This document shows, piece after piece, positions 17,890-26,195 of a stretch of DNA of 64,000 bases. How positions within the stretch are numbered: position 1 is the stretch's first letter; every line of letters starts with the position of its first letter. The position numbers and the translations under genes are program-made. The DNA comes from Micrococcus lacusdianchii (GTDB lineage Bacteria; Actinomycetota; Actinomycetes; Actinomycetales; Micrococcaceae): the NCBI RefSeq assembly GCF_023155805.1, contig NZ_JAKNUW010000001.1, forward strand, positions 206,740-270,739, given 5' to 3'. Under the pieces are notes generated by a model. That model was not told the origin of the DNA. It did not search any database and worked only from the letters and a program-made list of their open reading frames with translations.

Positions 17890-19116
17890 ATGAGCACCGC
17901 CTTCCATTCCGACACCGATTCCTTCCTCGGCCGCGCCGACGTCGTCGGCCTGGACTCCCTGTTCTCCGCCGAGGAGAAGGCCGTCGCACTGCAGGTGCGC
18001 GGCTTCGTGGACGAGCACATCCGCCCGCACATCGCCCGCTGGTACGACGACGCGGTGTTCCCGCACGAGATCGTCCCCGAGCTGGGCCGCCTCGGCGTGC
18101 TCGGGATGCCCTACGAGGGCCACGGCATGCCCGGTCGCTCGGCGGTGGAGTACGGCCTCGCCGCCCAGGAGCTCGAGGCCGGAGACTCCGGCCTGCGCAC
18201 CTTCGTCTCCGTCCAGGGCTCCCTGGCCATGGGCGCGATCCACAAGCACGGCTCCGAGGAGCAGAAGGAGCACTGGCTGCCGCGGATGACGGCGGGCGAG
18301 GCGGTGGGCTGCTTCGGCCTCACCGAGCCCGGCGCCGGCTCCGATCCGGCGTCCATGACCACCACGGCCCGCCAGGAGGCCGGCGGGGACTGGGTCCTCA
18401 ACGGGACCAAGCGGTGGATCGGGCTGGGGACCATCGCCGACGTCGCGATCGTCTGGGCCCAGACCGGGGAGATCGGGGACGGCCGCGGGGTCCGCGGCTT
18501 CGTGGTGCCCACGGACACCCCCGGCTTCACCGCCGAGGCCATCACGGGCAAGCTCTCCATGCGCGCCTCGATCCAGACGGAGCTGCACCTGGAGGACGTC
18601 CGCCTGCCTGCGGACGCGATCCTCCCGGCGGACTCCGCCGTCGGGCTTAGGGGCCCCTTCCAGTGCCTCAACGAGGCCCGCTACGGGATCATCTGGGGCG
18701 CGATGGGCGCGGCCCGCGACTCCTTCGACGCCGTCCTCGACTACGCGATGCAGCGGCAGCAGTTCGGGGTGCCGCTGGCCTCCCACCAGCTGACGCAGGC
18801 CAAGCTCGCGGACATGGCCGTGGCCATCGGCAAGGGCTACCTGCTGGCGCACCAGATCGGCCGCGCCAAGGACGCCGGCCCGCTCACCCCCGCCATGATC
18901 TCGGCGGGCAAGCTGGACAACTGCCGCGTGGCCATCGGCATCGCCCGGGAGGCCCGCGAGATGCTCGGCGGCAACGGCATCACCCTGGAGCACTCGCCGC
19001 TGCGGCACGCGAACAACCTCGAGTCCGTGCGCACCTACGAGGGCACGGACGAGGTCCACCAGCTCACGCTCGGCCGGCACCTCACGGGCATCGGCGCGTT
19101 CGCCCCGGCCCGCTGA
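17890..19116 (+). CDS. gcdH: Glutaryl-CoA dehydrogenase
   Basis: Oxidative decarboxylation of glutaryl-CoA to crotonyl-CoA. The 408-residue protein carries the GCDH-type segment DSGLRTFVSVQGS, with the Arg and Ser that hold the second carboxylate, plus FGLTEPGAGSDP, the GCDH signature NEARYGIIWGAMGAA, and TYEGTDEVHQLTLGR with the catalytic Glu. It is the last gene of the CoA-transferase operon. Its product, crotonyl-CoA, is the substrate of the hydratase and dehydrogenase encoded at 12.4-14.1 kb. Confidence 0.9.
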   Translation: MSTAFHSDTDSFLGRADVVGLDSLFSAEEKAVALQVRGFVDEHIRPHIARWYDDAVFPHEIVPELGRLGVLGMPYEGHGMPGRSAVEYGLAAQELEAGDSGLRTFVSVQGSLAMGAIHKHGSEEQKEHWLPRMTAGEAVGCFGLTEPGAGSDPASMTTTARQEAGGDWVLNGTKRWIGLGTIADVAIVWAQTGEIGDGRGVRGFVVPTDTPGFTAEAITGKLSMRASIQTELHLEDVRLPADAILPADSAVGLRGPFQCLNEARYGIIWGAMGAARDSFDAVLDYAMQRQQFGVPLASHQLTQAKLADMAVAIGKGYLLAHQIGRAKDAGPLTPAMISAGKLDNCRVAIGIAREAREMLGGNGITLEHSPLRHANNLESVRTYEGTDEVHQLTLGRHLTGIGAFAPAR

Positions 19117-19132
19117 GCCGCGCCCGCCGGAC

Positions 19133-20371
19133 TCAGGCGTCGTCGTCGGCGGGGGCCTCGGGCGCCGGGGCCTCCTCGGCGACGGACGCGAGGATCGGGG
19201 TGGCCGGCAGCTTCCGCACGCGCTTGGGGCGGCGGGCGCGGGCAGGGATGAGGGCGCGCATGTTCTCGGTCTTGCCGAAGCAGAGCAGCCGGTCGCCCTC
19301 CTCGAGGACCTTGGTGTCCGCGGGGTTGGGGAACACGGAGGTGCCGCGGTGCAGGGTGAGCACCTGCAGGTCCTTCGCGAGCAGCCCGGAGTCCTCGATG
19401 GACTGGCCCACCCAGCCGGAGCCGGCGTGCACGGTGATCTCACCGACGCCGTACCCGGTGGAGACGGCCAAGCGCTGGCGCACGTCGATGTCCGGGAAGC
19501 CGGCCTGGTCCGCCACGTAGTCGATGATCGCGCCGGCCACGTCCAGGTCCGTGGCGGCCTCGATGCCCTGCAGCCCCGGGGAGGAGTTCACCTCCATGAC
19601 CAGCGGGCCGTGCTCGCCCTCGAGCATGTCCACGCCGGCCACGCGCAGGCCCATGATGTGGGCGGCGCGCACGGCGGTCTCCGCGTACTCGGGCGAGAGC
19701 TCGACGCGCTCCACGGTGCCGCCGCGGTGCACGTTGGAGCGGAACTCGTCCCCCTGGGCGCGGCGGCGCATCGCGGCCACCACGCGGTCCCCCACCACGA
19801 GCGCGCGGATGTCCGTGCCCTTGGACTCCTCCACGAACCGCTGGATGAGCACCTGCTGGTTGGTGCCGTGCAGCGTCTCGATGATCGCCTCGGCCACCTT
19901 CTTGGTCGGCGCCAGGATCACGCCGATGCCCTGGGTGCCCTCGAGCAGCTTGATCACCACGGGCGCCCCGCCCACCATGTCGATCGCCGTGGAGACCTCA
20001 CCGCGGTTGCGCACGAACACGGTGGCGGGCATGTCGATCTCGTGGCGGGAGAGGATCTGGGTGGCCCGCAGCTTGTCCCGCGAGTTCATGATCCCGGCGG
20101 CCGTGTTGGGCGTGTAGACGTCCATCTGCTCGAACTGGCGCACCACGGCGGTGCCGAAGTAGGTCACCGAGTTGCCGATGCGCGGCAGCACGGCGTCGTA
20201 GCCGGAGAGGGGGCGGCCGCGGAACATCAGATCGGGCTCGTCCGAGCTGAGGTCGATGCCGAAGCGCAGGGTGTCCAGGACCTTCACCTGGTGGCCGCGC
20301 TCGAGCGCCGCGGTCTTGAGGCGCTGCGTCGAGTAGGCGCGCAGGGAACGGGAGAGGATGGCGAGCTTCAT
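19133..20371 (-). CDS. RimK-family ATP-grasp ligase with C-terminal RCK_C (TrkA-C) domain
   Basis: ATP-grasp amino-acid ligase of 412 residues; RimK adds glutamates to ribosomal protein S6 or makes poly-glutamate. Start ATG 20371 gives the RimK N-terminus MKLAILSRSLRAYST. The ATP-grasp domain covers about 100-290, with LLEGTQGIGV (143-152) and the metal-binding MEVNSSPG (259-266). Residues about 304-378 (GYGVGEITVHAGSGWVGQSI and then VFPNPADTKVLEEGDRLLCFG) match a TrkA-C/RCK_C regulatory domain, which ordinary RimK (about 300 residues) lacks. The tail is Ala/Pro/acidic. It is divergent from the RimB-like gene, 27 bp between starts. Confidence 0.88.
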   Translation of the reverse strand: MKLAILSRSLRAYSTQRLKTAALERGHQVKVLDTLRFGIDLSSDEPDLMFRGRPLSGYDAVLPRIGNSVTYFGTAVVRQFEQMDVYTPNTAAGIMNSRDKLRATQILSRHEIDMPATVFVRNRGEVSTAIDMVGGAPVVIKLLEGTQGIGVILAPTKKVAEAIIETLHGTNQQVLIQRFVEESKGTDIRALVVGDRVVAAMRRRAQGDEFRSNVHRGGTVERVELSPEYAETAVRAAHIMGLRVAGVDMLEGEHGPLVMEVNSSPGLQGIEAATDLDVAGAIIDYVADQAGFPDIDVRQRLAVSTGYGVGEITVHAGSGWVGQSIEDSGLLAKDLQVLTLHRGTSVFPNPADTKVLEEGDRLLCFGKTENMRALIPARARRPKRVRKLPATPILASVAEEAPAPEAPADDDA

Positions 20372-20398
20372 GACCGCTTTCCTGGGAGGATGAGGGGC

Positions 20399-20929
20399 GT
20401 GTCTGAATCTAAGCACACGGCCCCGGCCCCCCACGGCGTGCCCCCCACCGACGACGGCGCCGCTCGCCCGGGGCTGGTGGGCTGGCGCGAATGGGTCGGC
20501 CTGCCCGCCGCCCACACCCCCTGGATCAAGGCCAAGATCGACACCGGCGCCCGCACCTCGGCGCTCCACGCCTTCGGCATCGAGCGGTTCACCCGCGACG
20601 GCGCCGCGTGGGTCCGGTTCGAGGTGCACCCGTGGCAGACCTCGGCCGCGGACGCGCGGACGGCCGAGCTGCCGGTGGCCGACCTGCGCACGGTCCGCTC
20701 CTCGAACGGCAAGGCGCAGGAGCGCGTCGTCGTCGTGATGCCGCTGACCCTGGCCGGCCGCACGATCGAGGCCGAGGTGACCCTGACCCACCGGGACGAG
20801 ATGGGCTTCCGCATGCTCGTGGGGCGCACCGCGCTGGCCGCCGGCGGCCTCCTCGTGGACCCCGCCGCCTCGTACGTGGGCGGGCAGCCGCCGCGCGGCG
20901 TGCGCCGCCGGAACCGAGGACGCGCATGA
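20399..20929 (+). CDS. RimB-like retropepsin-fold protease (PF05618, ATP-dependent zinc protease family)
   Basis: Small aspartic-protease-fold protein of 176 residues of the family partnered with RimK. The aspartic motif KIDTGARTSALHA lies at about 46-58, and VEVTLTHRDEMGFRMLVGRTAL is the second conserved block. GTG 20399 is preferred since GGGAGG lies nine bases before it; ATG 20390 in the same frame is possible. It overlaps the next gene by four bases (ATGA). In Pseudomonas, RimB is reported to act with RimK in S6 glutamylation; the target here is unknown. Confidence 0.85.
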   Translation: MSESKHTAPAPHGVPPTDDGAARPGLVGWREWVGLPAAHTPWIKAKIDTGARTSALHAFGIERFTRDGAAWVRFEVHPWQTSAADARTAELPVADLRTVRSSNGKAQERVVVVMPLTLAGRTIEAEVTLTHRDEMGFRMLVGRTALAAGGLLVDPAASYVGGQPPRGVRRRNRGRA

Positions 20930-22059
20930 GCCGTCGCCCCGCCCGCGCCCCCTTCGCGTTCGGCGGGGTCGAGGTGCCGGCCGGCCGCCGCCACGAGCTG
21001 TCCCTGCCGATCTCCCAGCTCGTCACCGGCGCGGACGTCACCCTGCCCGTGCACGTGCTCCACGGCCGCGAGGACGGGCCCACCGTGTGGGTCTCCGCCG
21101 CGATCCACGGGGACGAGGTGGCCGGCGTCGAGATCGTCCGCCGCGTCCTGGAGCGCCTGCAGCCCAAACACCTGCGCGGCACCCTGCTGGCCGTGCCCAT
21201 CGTCAACGTGCTCGGCGTGATGGCCGGGGACCGCTACCTGCCGGACCGCCGCGACCTGAACCGCTCCTTCCCCGGCTCCGCCCGGGGCTCGCTGGCCTCG
21301 CGCATCGCGCACCTGATGATGACCGAGGTGATCGGCCGCTGCACCGTGGGCATCGACCTGCACACCGGCGCGGACCGCCGCTCCAACCTGCCGCAGATCC
21401 GGTGCGACCTGGAGGACCCCCAGACCCGCGCGCTCGCCGAGGCGTTCGGCGCGCCCGTGCTCTTCCACGCCCGCCTGCGGGACGGCTCCCTGCGCGCCGC
21501 GGCCCGCGAGACCGGCGCGCGCGTGCTGCTCTACGAGGCCGGCGAGGCCTGGCGGTTCGACGAGTACGCGATCGCCCCCGGCGTGGACGGCGTGCTGCGC
21601 GTCCTGGCGCACCTGGGCATGGTGCGCGCCGCCGACGTCGGGCTGACCCCCGGCGACGACGAGGTGCCCCCCGCCGTCGACGCCACCGGCGAGAACGCCG
21701 AGTCCGTGGAGACGGACCCCGGCACCCACGTGGTGTGGCGCTCCGGGTGGGTGCGCGCCCGCGCCGACGGCCTGCTACACCTGGACGTGGCGCTCGGGCA
21801 GACCGTGCGCGCGGGCGAGCGGATCGGCGCGCTCTACAACTCCTTCGGCCGCCGCCTGGCCCACGTGAGCGCGGAGCTCAGCGGCGTGGTGGTCGGCCGC
21901 GCCGAGGCCCCGCTGGTGCACCGCGGGGACGCGCTCGTGCACATCGGCGAGCTCGACGGCCGGCCGACCACCACGCTGCCGGTGGCCGAGCCCGTGCGCT
22001 CCGGCGTGCGCGGAGGCCGGCCCTCCCACTACGAGGAGCGGGCCGAGCACCTGCCCTGA
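20926..22059 (+). CDS. Succinylglutamate desuccinylase/aspartoacylase family metallohydrolase
   Basis: Zinc carboxypeptidase-fold hydrolase of 377 residues. The zinc motif HGDE is at 61-64 (H61, E64), the third ligand His146 in GIDLHTGA, and the conserved DRRDLNRSFPG at 107-117; a likely catalytic Glu sits in LLYEAGEAWRFDE. The C-terminal part, about 270-350, is a beta-rich biotinyl-like extension (RARADGLLHLDVALGQTVRAGE) common in this family. It forms one unit with the RimB-like protease and the divergent RimK-like ligase, so it may trim an acyl or amino-acid modification made by the ligase. Confidence 0.85.
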   Translation: MSRRPARAPFAFGGVEVPAGRRHELSLPISQLVTGADVTLPVHVLHGREDGPTVWVSAAIHGDEVAGVEIVRRVLERLQPKHLRGTLLAVPIVNVLGVMAGDRYLPDRRDLNRSFPGSARGSLASRIAHLMMTEVIGRCTVGIDLHTGADRRSNLPQIRCDLEDPQTRALAEAFGAPVLFHARLRDGSLRAAARETGARVLLYEAGEAWRFDEYAIAPGVDGVLRVLAHLGMVRAADVGLTPGDDEVPPAVDATGENAESVETDPGTHVVWRSGWVRARADGLLHLDVALGQTVRAGERIGALYNSFGRRLAHVSAELSGVVVGRAEAPLVHRGDALVHIGELDGRPTTTLPVAEPVRSGVRGGRPSHYEERAEHLP

Positions 22060-22085
22060 GCGGCACGCGGCGTCCTGCGCGCGAC

Positions 22086-22463
22086 TCAGACCTCCGGCGA
22101 GACGAACGCCGCGGTGTCGTAGTACGTGGCGAAGCGCTGCACCAGGTCCCCGGAGAACTCCAGCAGGGATACCCCCGCGTAGGAGACCTCGCGGCCCGTG
22201 GTGAGGGTGCCGGTGGAGGTCCACTCGAGGACGCCGAGGTCGCCCTCCTCGCGCACGGAGACGAACTCGGTGGAAAGGCTGGAGAAGACCTCGCGGTACT
22301 GCCGCCAAAACTCCTCGGGTCCCTGGTCGGCGCCGGAGGCGTCCTTCTCGGGGCGCTGGAGGGTGGCGCCCTCGGCGAACAGCTCCAGCAGCGGGGCGGC
22401 CTCGCCCTCGTCCATGCGGTGCAGGGCCTCGACGAAGCGGTCGGTGCGGGTCTCGGCGGTCAT
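22086..22463 (-). CDS. SnoaL-like / NTF2-fold protein
   Basis: A 125-residue protein with the cone-shaped NTF2-like pattern: an N-terminal helix (RTDRFVEALHRMDEGE), LLELFAEGATLQRPEK, FWRQYREVFSSLSTEF, and strands ending LLEFSGDLVQRFATYYDTAAF. Such proteins serve as small hydrolases, isomerases or ligand binders; no catalytic set identifies the function. It is convergent with the preceding hydrolase gene, 26 bp apart, and has GGAGGAA before the ATG. Confidence 0.8.
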   Translation of the reverse strand: MTAETRTDRFVEALHRMDEGEAAPLLELFAEGATLQRPEKDASGADQGPEEFWRQYREVFSSLSTEFVSVREEGDLGVLEWTSTGTLTTGREVSYAGVSLLEFSGDLVQRFATYYDTAAFVSPEV

Positions 22464-22614
22464 GGGTTCCTCCTGGGGTTCGGGCGGCCCGGGGCGGGAG
22501 GCCCGGGGTCCGCGGTGGTCGCCAGCGCATCACTGATCCGCCGCTGTGCCCACCCCTGGGGCGCGCCCGGGATGCGAGAGGAAAAAGTCCTCGCTTAGTG
22601 GCGGCTGATCCCTG

Positions 22615-22629
22615 GACACCGGGGGTGTC
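22615..22629. promoter_or_regulatory. Dyad upstream of small membrane protein gene
   Basis: GACACC-GGG-GGTGTC is a perfect short inverted repeat about 90 bp before the start at 22718, in the gap between divergent genes. It may be an operator; no factor is implied by the sequence. Confidence 0.35.
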
Positions 22630-22717
22630 GTGGCGGTCCAATGGGAGGTGTCGTCAGGCGGGCATGCGGAGCCGCCCGACGGCCGATCGTTCCACCCCGC
22701 CTCCGAAAGGCATCATC

Positions 22718-22951
22718 ATGCTGAAGGCCATCTCCTCCATGGGCATCAAGTCCGATCACATGTACGCCGCCGGCCTGGCCTCCGTCGGCCTGACCTGGGT
22801 CGCCTGGGCCGTCTCCCGCTTCGGCGCCGACGAGCCCAAGCCCCAGGCCGACCGCTGGGGCCTGTTCACCGGCGAGTGGGCGCCCACCTTCATCGCCCTC
22901 GGCACCGCGCTCAAGCTCGAGGAGCAGAACGCGCGCTCGCTGACCAAGTGA
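22718..22951 (+). CDS. Small hypothetical membrane-associated protein
   Basis: A 77-residue protein, start ATG 22718 behind GAAAGG. It begins MLKAISSMGIKSDHMYAAGL and has one hydrophobic stretch (MYAAGLASVGLTWVAWAVS), a polar loop (RFGADEPKPQADRW), then a second, weaker hydrophobic stretch (WAPTFIALGTALKLEE). It resembles small stress-type membrane proteins of actinobacteria but I recognise no family. Confidence 0.65.
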   Translation: MLKAISSMGIKSDHMYAAGLASVGLTWVAWAVSRFGADEPKPQADRWGLFTGEWAPTFIALGTALKLEEQNARSLTK

Positions 22952-23055
22952 CCCGCTGACCCGTGGGACCGCCGGCACGGCGGCTCCACGGACTCCACGG
23001 TCCCGTGCCGCCCGGCGAGAGCCGACGGCGCGGGGCCGTCCCGTGTCCCGGAGCC

Positions 23056-24043
23056 CTAGGCCGAGGGCCGCCGGGCGATCTCGCGACGGCCGTGCACGAG
23101 GGCGTAGTACCCGGCCAGGGCCGCCACCAGCCCCGCACACGTCAGGAACATGACGGGGATGCCCGCCGCGGCCACCAGCACGCCCAGCATCACCGGACCC
23201 AGCCCGGTGCCCAGGTCCAGCAGCAGGAAGTACGTGCCCATCGCCACCCCCACCGACGACGGCGGCACCACCTGCGCCGCGATCGTCTGGAACACGCTGA
23301 TCCCCGGCCCGTAGCTCAGTCCCAGCACCGCACGGCCAACGATGGTCCCGGCCGCGAAGAGCACGAAGAACAGGCCCGGCAGCGTCGGGGCCAGCCCCTG
23401 GCCGGAGGCGTAGACACCCACGAACGTCAGGATCCCGCCGTAGGCGAAGCCGGTCGCCATGGCCACCACGGCCACCGGGGCCGCCTCCAGGGAGAACACC
23501 GCCGCGCGGTGCAGGCGGAACCGGCCCATCCGCTGCCCCTCCGGGACGCGCAGCAGCAGCGAGACCAGCAGGGCCGCCGTCGTGAGGCCCGTGCAGGCGA
23601 GGAACAGGGCGTCGTGCCCGGGGCCGCCGGCCAGCTGGAACGCCAGGACCGGCCCCACCGCGCCCGCGATGGTCATGGCGGTGGAGAACCAGCCGGTCCC
23701 CTCGGAGCGCCGCGCCGGCGGGACGATCGACTGCACCGTCGTGGCGAGGACGGTGCCCGCGGCCCCGAAGCACATGCCCCCGGCCCCAGGCAGTGGCGGC
23801 CGGGGCGGTGGTCACGCGGGTGACCACCGCCCCGAGCACGAACGCCCCCACCACCAGGCCGGCCTACGCGTCGGCCGCGCCGAACCGCAGGACCGCGTAC
23901 GCGGCCATCGCGGTCATGAGGGAGTAGAAGATCATGGCCACGAAGAAGTACGTGACCCCCACCAGCACGAACTGCCGCGTCCACAGGCGCTGCGGCGGCG
24001 CATCGGCGGGCACGGGGTGGGGGAGGTCGGCCATGTCCGCCAT
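23056..24043 (-). pseudogene. Decayed major facilitator superfamily transporter
   Basis: The N-terminus (MADMADLPHPVPADAP, then TM1 QFVLVGVTYFFVAMIFYSLM) reads from about 24043 to an in-frame TAG at 23864-23866; the same frame continues past the stop with TM2 (GLVVGAFVLGAVVTRVTTAPA). Around 23775-23800 the sequence switches frame into a long C-terminal piece (MCFGAAGTVLATTVQSIVPP to 23056) covering TM4 onward, with the expected PPARRSEGTGWFS motif. TM3 is missing, so there is also a small deletion. One nonsense change plus one deletion/frameshift make a functional efflux pump unlikely. Confidence 0.75.
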
Positions 24044-24071
24044 TGTCCCCGGTCCGCGGGCGGTCCCACGC

Positions 24072-24118
24072 ACGACGACGCCCCGCCCGTTCCAGCGGAA
24101 CGGGCAGGGCGTCGTCGT
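24072..24118 (-). terminator. Terminator hairpin after the rpsF-ssb-rpsR-rplI operon
   Basis: Arms 24072-24093 and 24097-24118 pair over 22 positions with one mismatch around the loop AGC. It is 63 bp past the rplI stop on the minus strand, and precedes the transporter pseudogene. Confidence 0.75.
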
Positions 24119-24180
24119 CGGTCTCCCGGAGAGGCCGGACGGCGTCCGGCGCGGGGCCGGCCGCCCTCAGAAGCGGATGA

Positions 24181-24645
24181 TCACTTCTTGGAGCCCTTGG
24201 CGGCCACGACCTGCAGGGCGACGGTCGCGACGACCTCGTCGTGCAGGCGCACCTGGGCCTCGTGGTTGCCCACGGTCTTGATGTGGGCCGGGAGGGTCAC
24301 CTGGCGCTTCGAGACGGTGCCGAGGCCGGCGGCCTCGATCGCCTCGGCCACGTCCGCGGCCTGGACGGCGCCGAACAGGCGGCCCTCCTCACCGGCCTTG
24401 CGGTCGATGCGGACGGTGGCCGACTGCAGCTTCGCAGCCTGGGCCTGGGCGTCCTCGAGCGAGGCCGCGGCGCGCGCGGCGCGGGCGGCCTGCAGGGACT
24501 CGACCTGCTTCTCCCCGCCCTTGGTCCACACGGTGGCGAAACCGCGCGGGAGCAGGTAGTTGCGGGCGTACCCGTTCTTGACCTCGACGACGTCACCGTC
24601 GGTGCCGAGGCCGGCGACCTCCTGGGTCAGGATGAGCTTTGCCAT
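24181..24645 (-). CDS. rplI: 50S ribosomal protein L9
   Basis: Large-subunit protein of 154 residues with the N-terminal signature ([19 protein letters not shown], about 17-35), the long connecting helix rich in Ala/Glu, and the C-terminal rRNA-binding domain ([17 protein letters not shown]). It ends the rpsF-ssb-rpsR-rplI operon. In many relatives dnaB comes next; here the pseudogene and the catabolic block intervene. Confidence 0.97.
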   Translation of the reverse strand: MAKLILTQEVAGLGTDGDVVEVKNGYARNYLLPRGFATVWTKGGEKQVESLQAARAARAAASLEDAQAQAAKLQSATVRIDRKAGEEGRLFGAVQAADVAEAIEAAGLGTVSKRQVTLPAHIKTVGNHEAQVRLHDEVVATVALQVVAAKGSKK

Positions 24646-24672
24646 TGTCGTTCCTCTCCTCTGCTCGCTCGA

Positions 24673-24912
24673 TCAGCCGCGGCCGGCGCCGGCGTAGGGC
24701 AGCAGGGCCACCTCGCGGGCGTTCTTGACGGCCTGGGCGATCTTGCGCTGCTCCTGGACGGTCACGCCGGTCACCCGACGGGCGCGGATCTTCCCGCGGT
24801 CGGAGATGAACTTGCGCAGCAGGGCCACGTCCTTGTAGTCGATCTCGGTGATCTTGGCGGCCTTGAGCGGGTTGGACTTCGGTTTGGGCTTGCGGAGTTC
24901 AGCCTTCGCCAT
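24673..24912 (-). CDS. rpsR: 30S ribosomal protein S18
   Basis: A 79-residue S18 with the conserved core [39 protein letters not shown] and [10 protein letters not shown]. There is no N-terminal zinc-binding cysteine pair, so it is the zinc-free form. S18 pairs with S6 on the ribosome platform. It lies 27 bp before rplI. Confidence 0.97.
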   Translation of the reverse strand: MAKAELRKPKPKSNPLKAAKITEIDYKDVALLRKFISDRGKIRARRVTGVTVQEQRKIAQAVKNAREVALLPYAGAGRG

Positions 24913-25120
24913 CGTGGTGCTCCTTCTTCTCTGGAGCCCGCAGAACGGTTCTGCGGGATGGGATCCACGCGGTGTGCCGCGTGGAGTGCGCCGCGGCGGT
25001 GCCGCGGTGCGGGGGTGGCCCGGTGTGACGGGCCTCCGGGCGACGCACGCCCGGACGGGGGTCCTGAGGGGACCGGAGGGCCGGACCGCCGTGCGGGGCA
25101 CGACGCCGGCCGGCCGCCGA

Positions 25121-25717
25121 TCAGAACGGCGGCTCACCACCGGCGGGGGTGTCCCAGCCGCCGCCCGCGCTGCCGCCGGACCAGGGGTCCTGCGCCGGAG
25201 CGGACTGCTGGCCGCCCGAGGGCTGGCCCCAGCCGCCGGACTGCTGTCCGCCGCCGAAGCCGCCGTCGTTGAACCCGCCGCCCTGCTGGCCGCCCCCGGA
25301 GGAGCCGCCGCCGGGCTGCTGCCCGCCGCCGAAGCCACCACCGCCGCCACCGCGCTGCGAGCGCGTGACCTTGGCCGTGGCGTACTTCAGTGAGGGGCCG
25401 ACCTCGTCCACGTCCATCTCCCAGGACGTGCGGTTGTTGCCCTCACGGTCCTGGTAGGAGCGGGACTTCAGGCGTCCCTGCGCGACGACGCGCATGCCCT
25501 TGGTCAGCGACTCCGCCACGTTCTCCGCGGCCTCGCGCCAGATCGAGCAGCGCAGGAACAGGGTCTCCCCGTCCTTCCACTCGTTGGACTGGCGGTCGAA
25601 GGTGCGGGGGGTCGAGGCGACGGTGAAGTTCGCCACGGCCGCACCGTTCGGGGTGAAGCGCAGCTCGGGGTCGGCGGTGAGGTTGCCGACCACGGTGATG
25701 ACGGTCTCTCCGGCCAT
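25121..25717 (-). CDS. ssb: Single-stranded DNA-binding protein
   Basis: Binds single-stranded DNA in replication and repair. ATG 25717 gives a 198-residue protein: an OB fold (about 1-115; [50 protein letters not shown]), a Gly/Gln-rich linker (about 125-185), and a C-terminal tip GGEPPF. The tip is less acidic than the usual DDDIPF-like end that recruits partners. Confidence 0.96.
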   Translation of the reverse strand: MAGETVITVVGNLTADPELRFTPNGAAVANFTVASTPRTFDRQSNEWKDGETLFLRCSIWREAAENVAESLTKGMRVVAQGRLKSRSYQDREGNNRTSWEMDVDEVGPSLKYATAKVTRSQRGGGGGGFGGGQQPGGGSSGGGQQGGGFNDGGFGGGQQSGGWGQPSGGQQSAPAQDPWSGGSAGGGWDTPAGGEPPF

Positions 25718-25833
25718 GGTCACTCCTGTGTTCGCGAAATCGGTCAGCGGGCGGGGACGGAATTCCCCGGTGGTGTCGCCGGGTGCGGGGCGGATCGGCC
25801 GGGCCGACCGCCGGACGCTCCCGGCGGCGAAGA

Positions 25834-26139
25834 TCACTCGGCGGAGATCTTCTGCTCCTCCGGACGGATGATCTTGGTGCGCATGATCGTCTCGTTGATG
25901 TTCAGGACACGATCCAGCTCCTGGGTGGCGGCCGGCTCGGCCTGGAAGTTCACGACCACGTAGATGGCCTCGGACTTCTTCTGGATCTCGTAGGCGGTCT
26001 TGCGGCGACCCCACACGTCGATGCTGTCGACGGTGCCGCCGGCGTTGGTGACGACCTCGAGGTACTTCTTCAGGGTCGGCTCCACGGTGCGCTCGTCGAC
26101 CTCAGGGTCGATCAGCACCATCAGCTCATAAGCACGCAT
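25834..26139 (-). CDS. rpsF: 30S ribosomal protein S6
   Basis: A 101-residue S6; start ATG 26139 is set by GGAGG about nine bases before it and the family N-terminus [16 protein letters not shown]. Later conserved parts are [22 protein letters not shown] and [16 protein letters not shown]. The C-terminus ends EEQKISAE, without the double-Glu tail that E. coli RimK extends, which bears on whether the RimK-like ligase in this window acts on S6. First gene of the operon. Confidence 0.97.
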   Translation of the reverse strand: MRAYELMVLIDPEVDERTVEPTLKKYLEVVTNAGGTVDSIDVWGRRKTAYEIQKKSEAIYVVVNFQAEPAATQELDRVLNINETIMRTKIIRPEEQKISAE

Positions 26140-26195
26140 GAGAACCCACCTCCTCTGGGCTTGCGGCCACGGCCTCTCCGTGGCAGGAGGTTCTG
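26140..26195 (-). promoter_or_regulatory. rpsF: Possible S6:S18 ribosomal leader
   Basis: On the minus strand the transcript before rpsF can form a hairpin CCACGG-AGAGG-CCGTGG, followed at once by CCG, enclosed by AGAACCTCCT (from 26194) pairing with AGGAGG and GGTTCT near the start. The outer helix would cover the Shine-Dalgarno sequence. A CCG next to a hairpin is the known hallmark of the S6:S18-binding leader that mimics 16S rRNA. The fold was drawn by eye. Confidence 0.45.

Noticed and set aside
22595..23854. A 419-codon minus-strand frame over the MFS region
   Set aside because: Only its first part is the true MFS frame (TM2); after the frame switch it becomes Gly/Arg-rich nonsense, so it supports the pseudogene call and not a separate gene.
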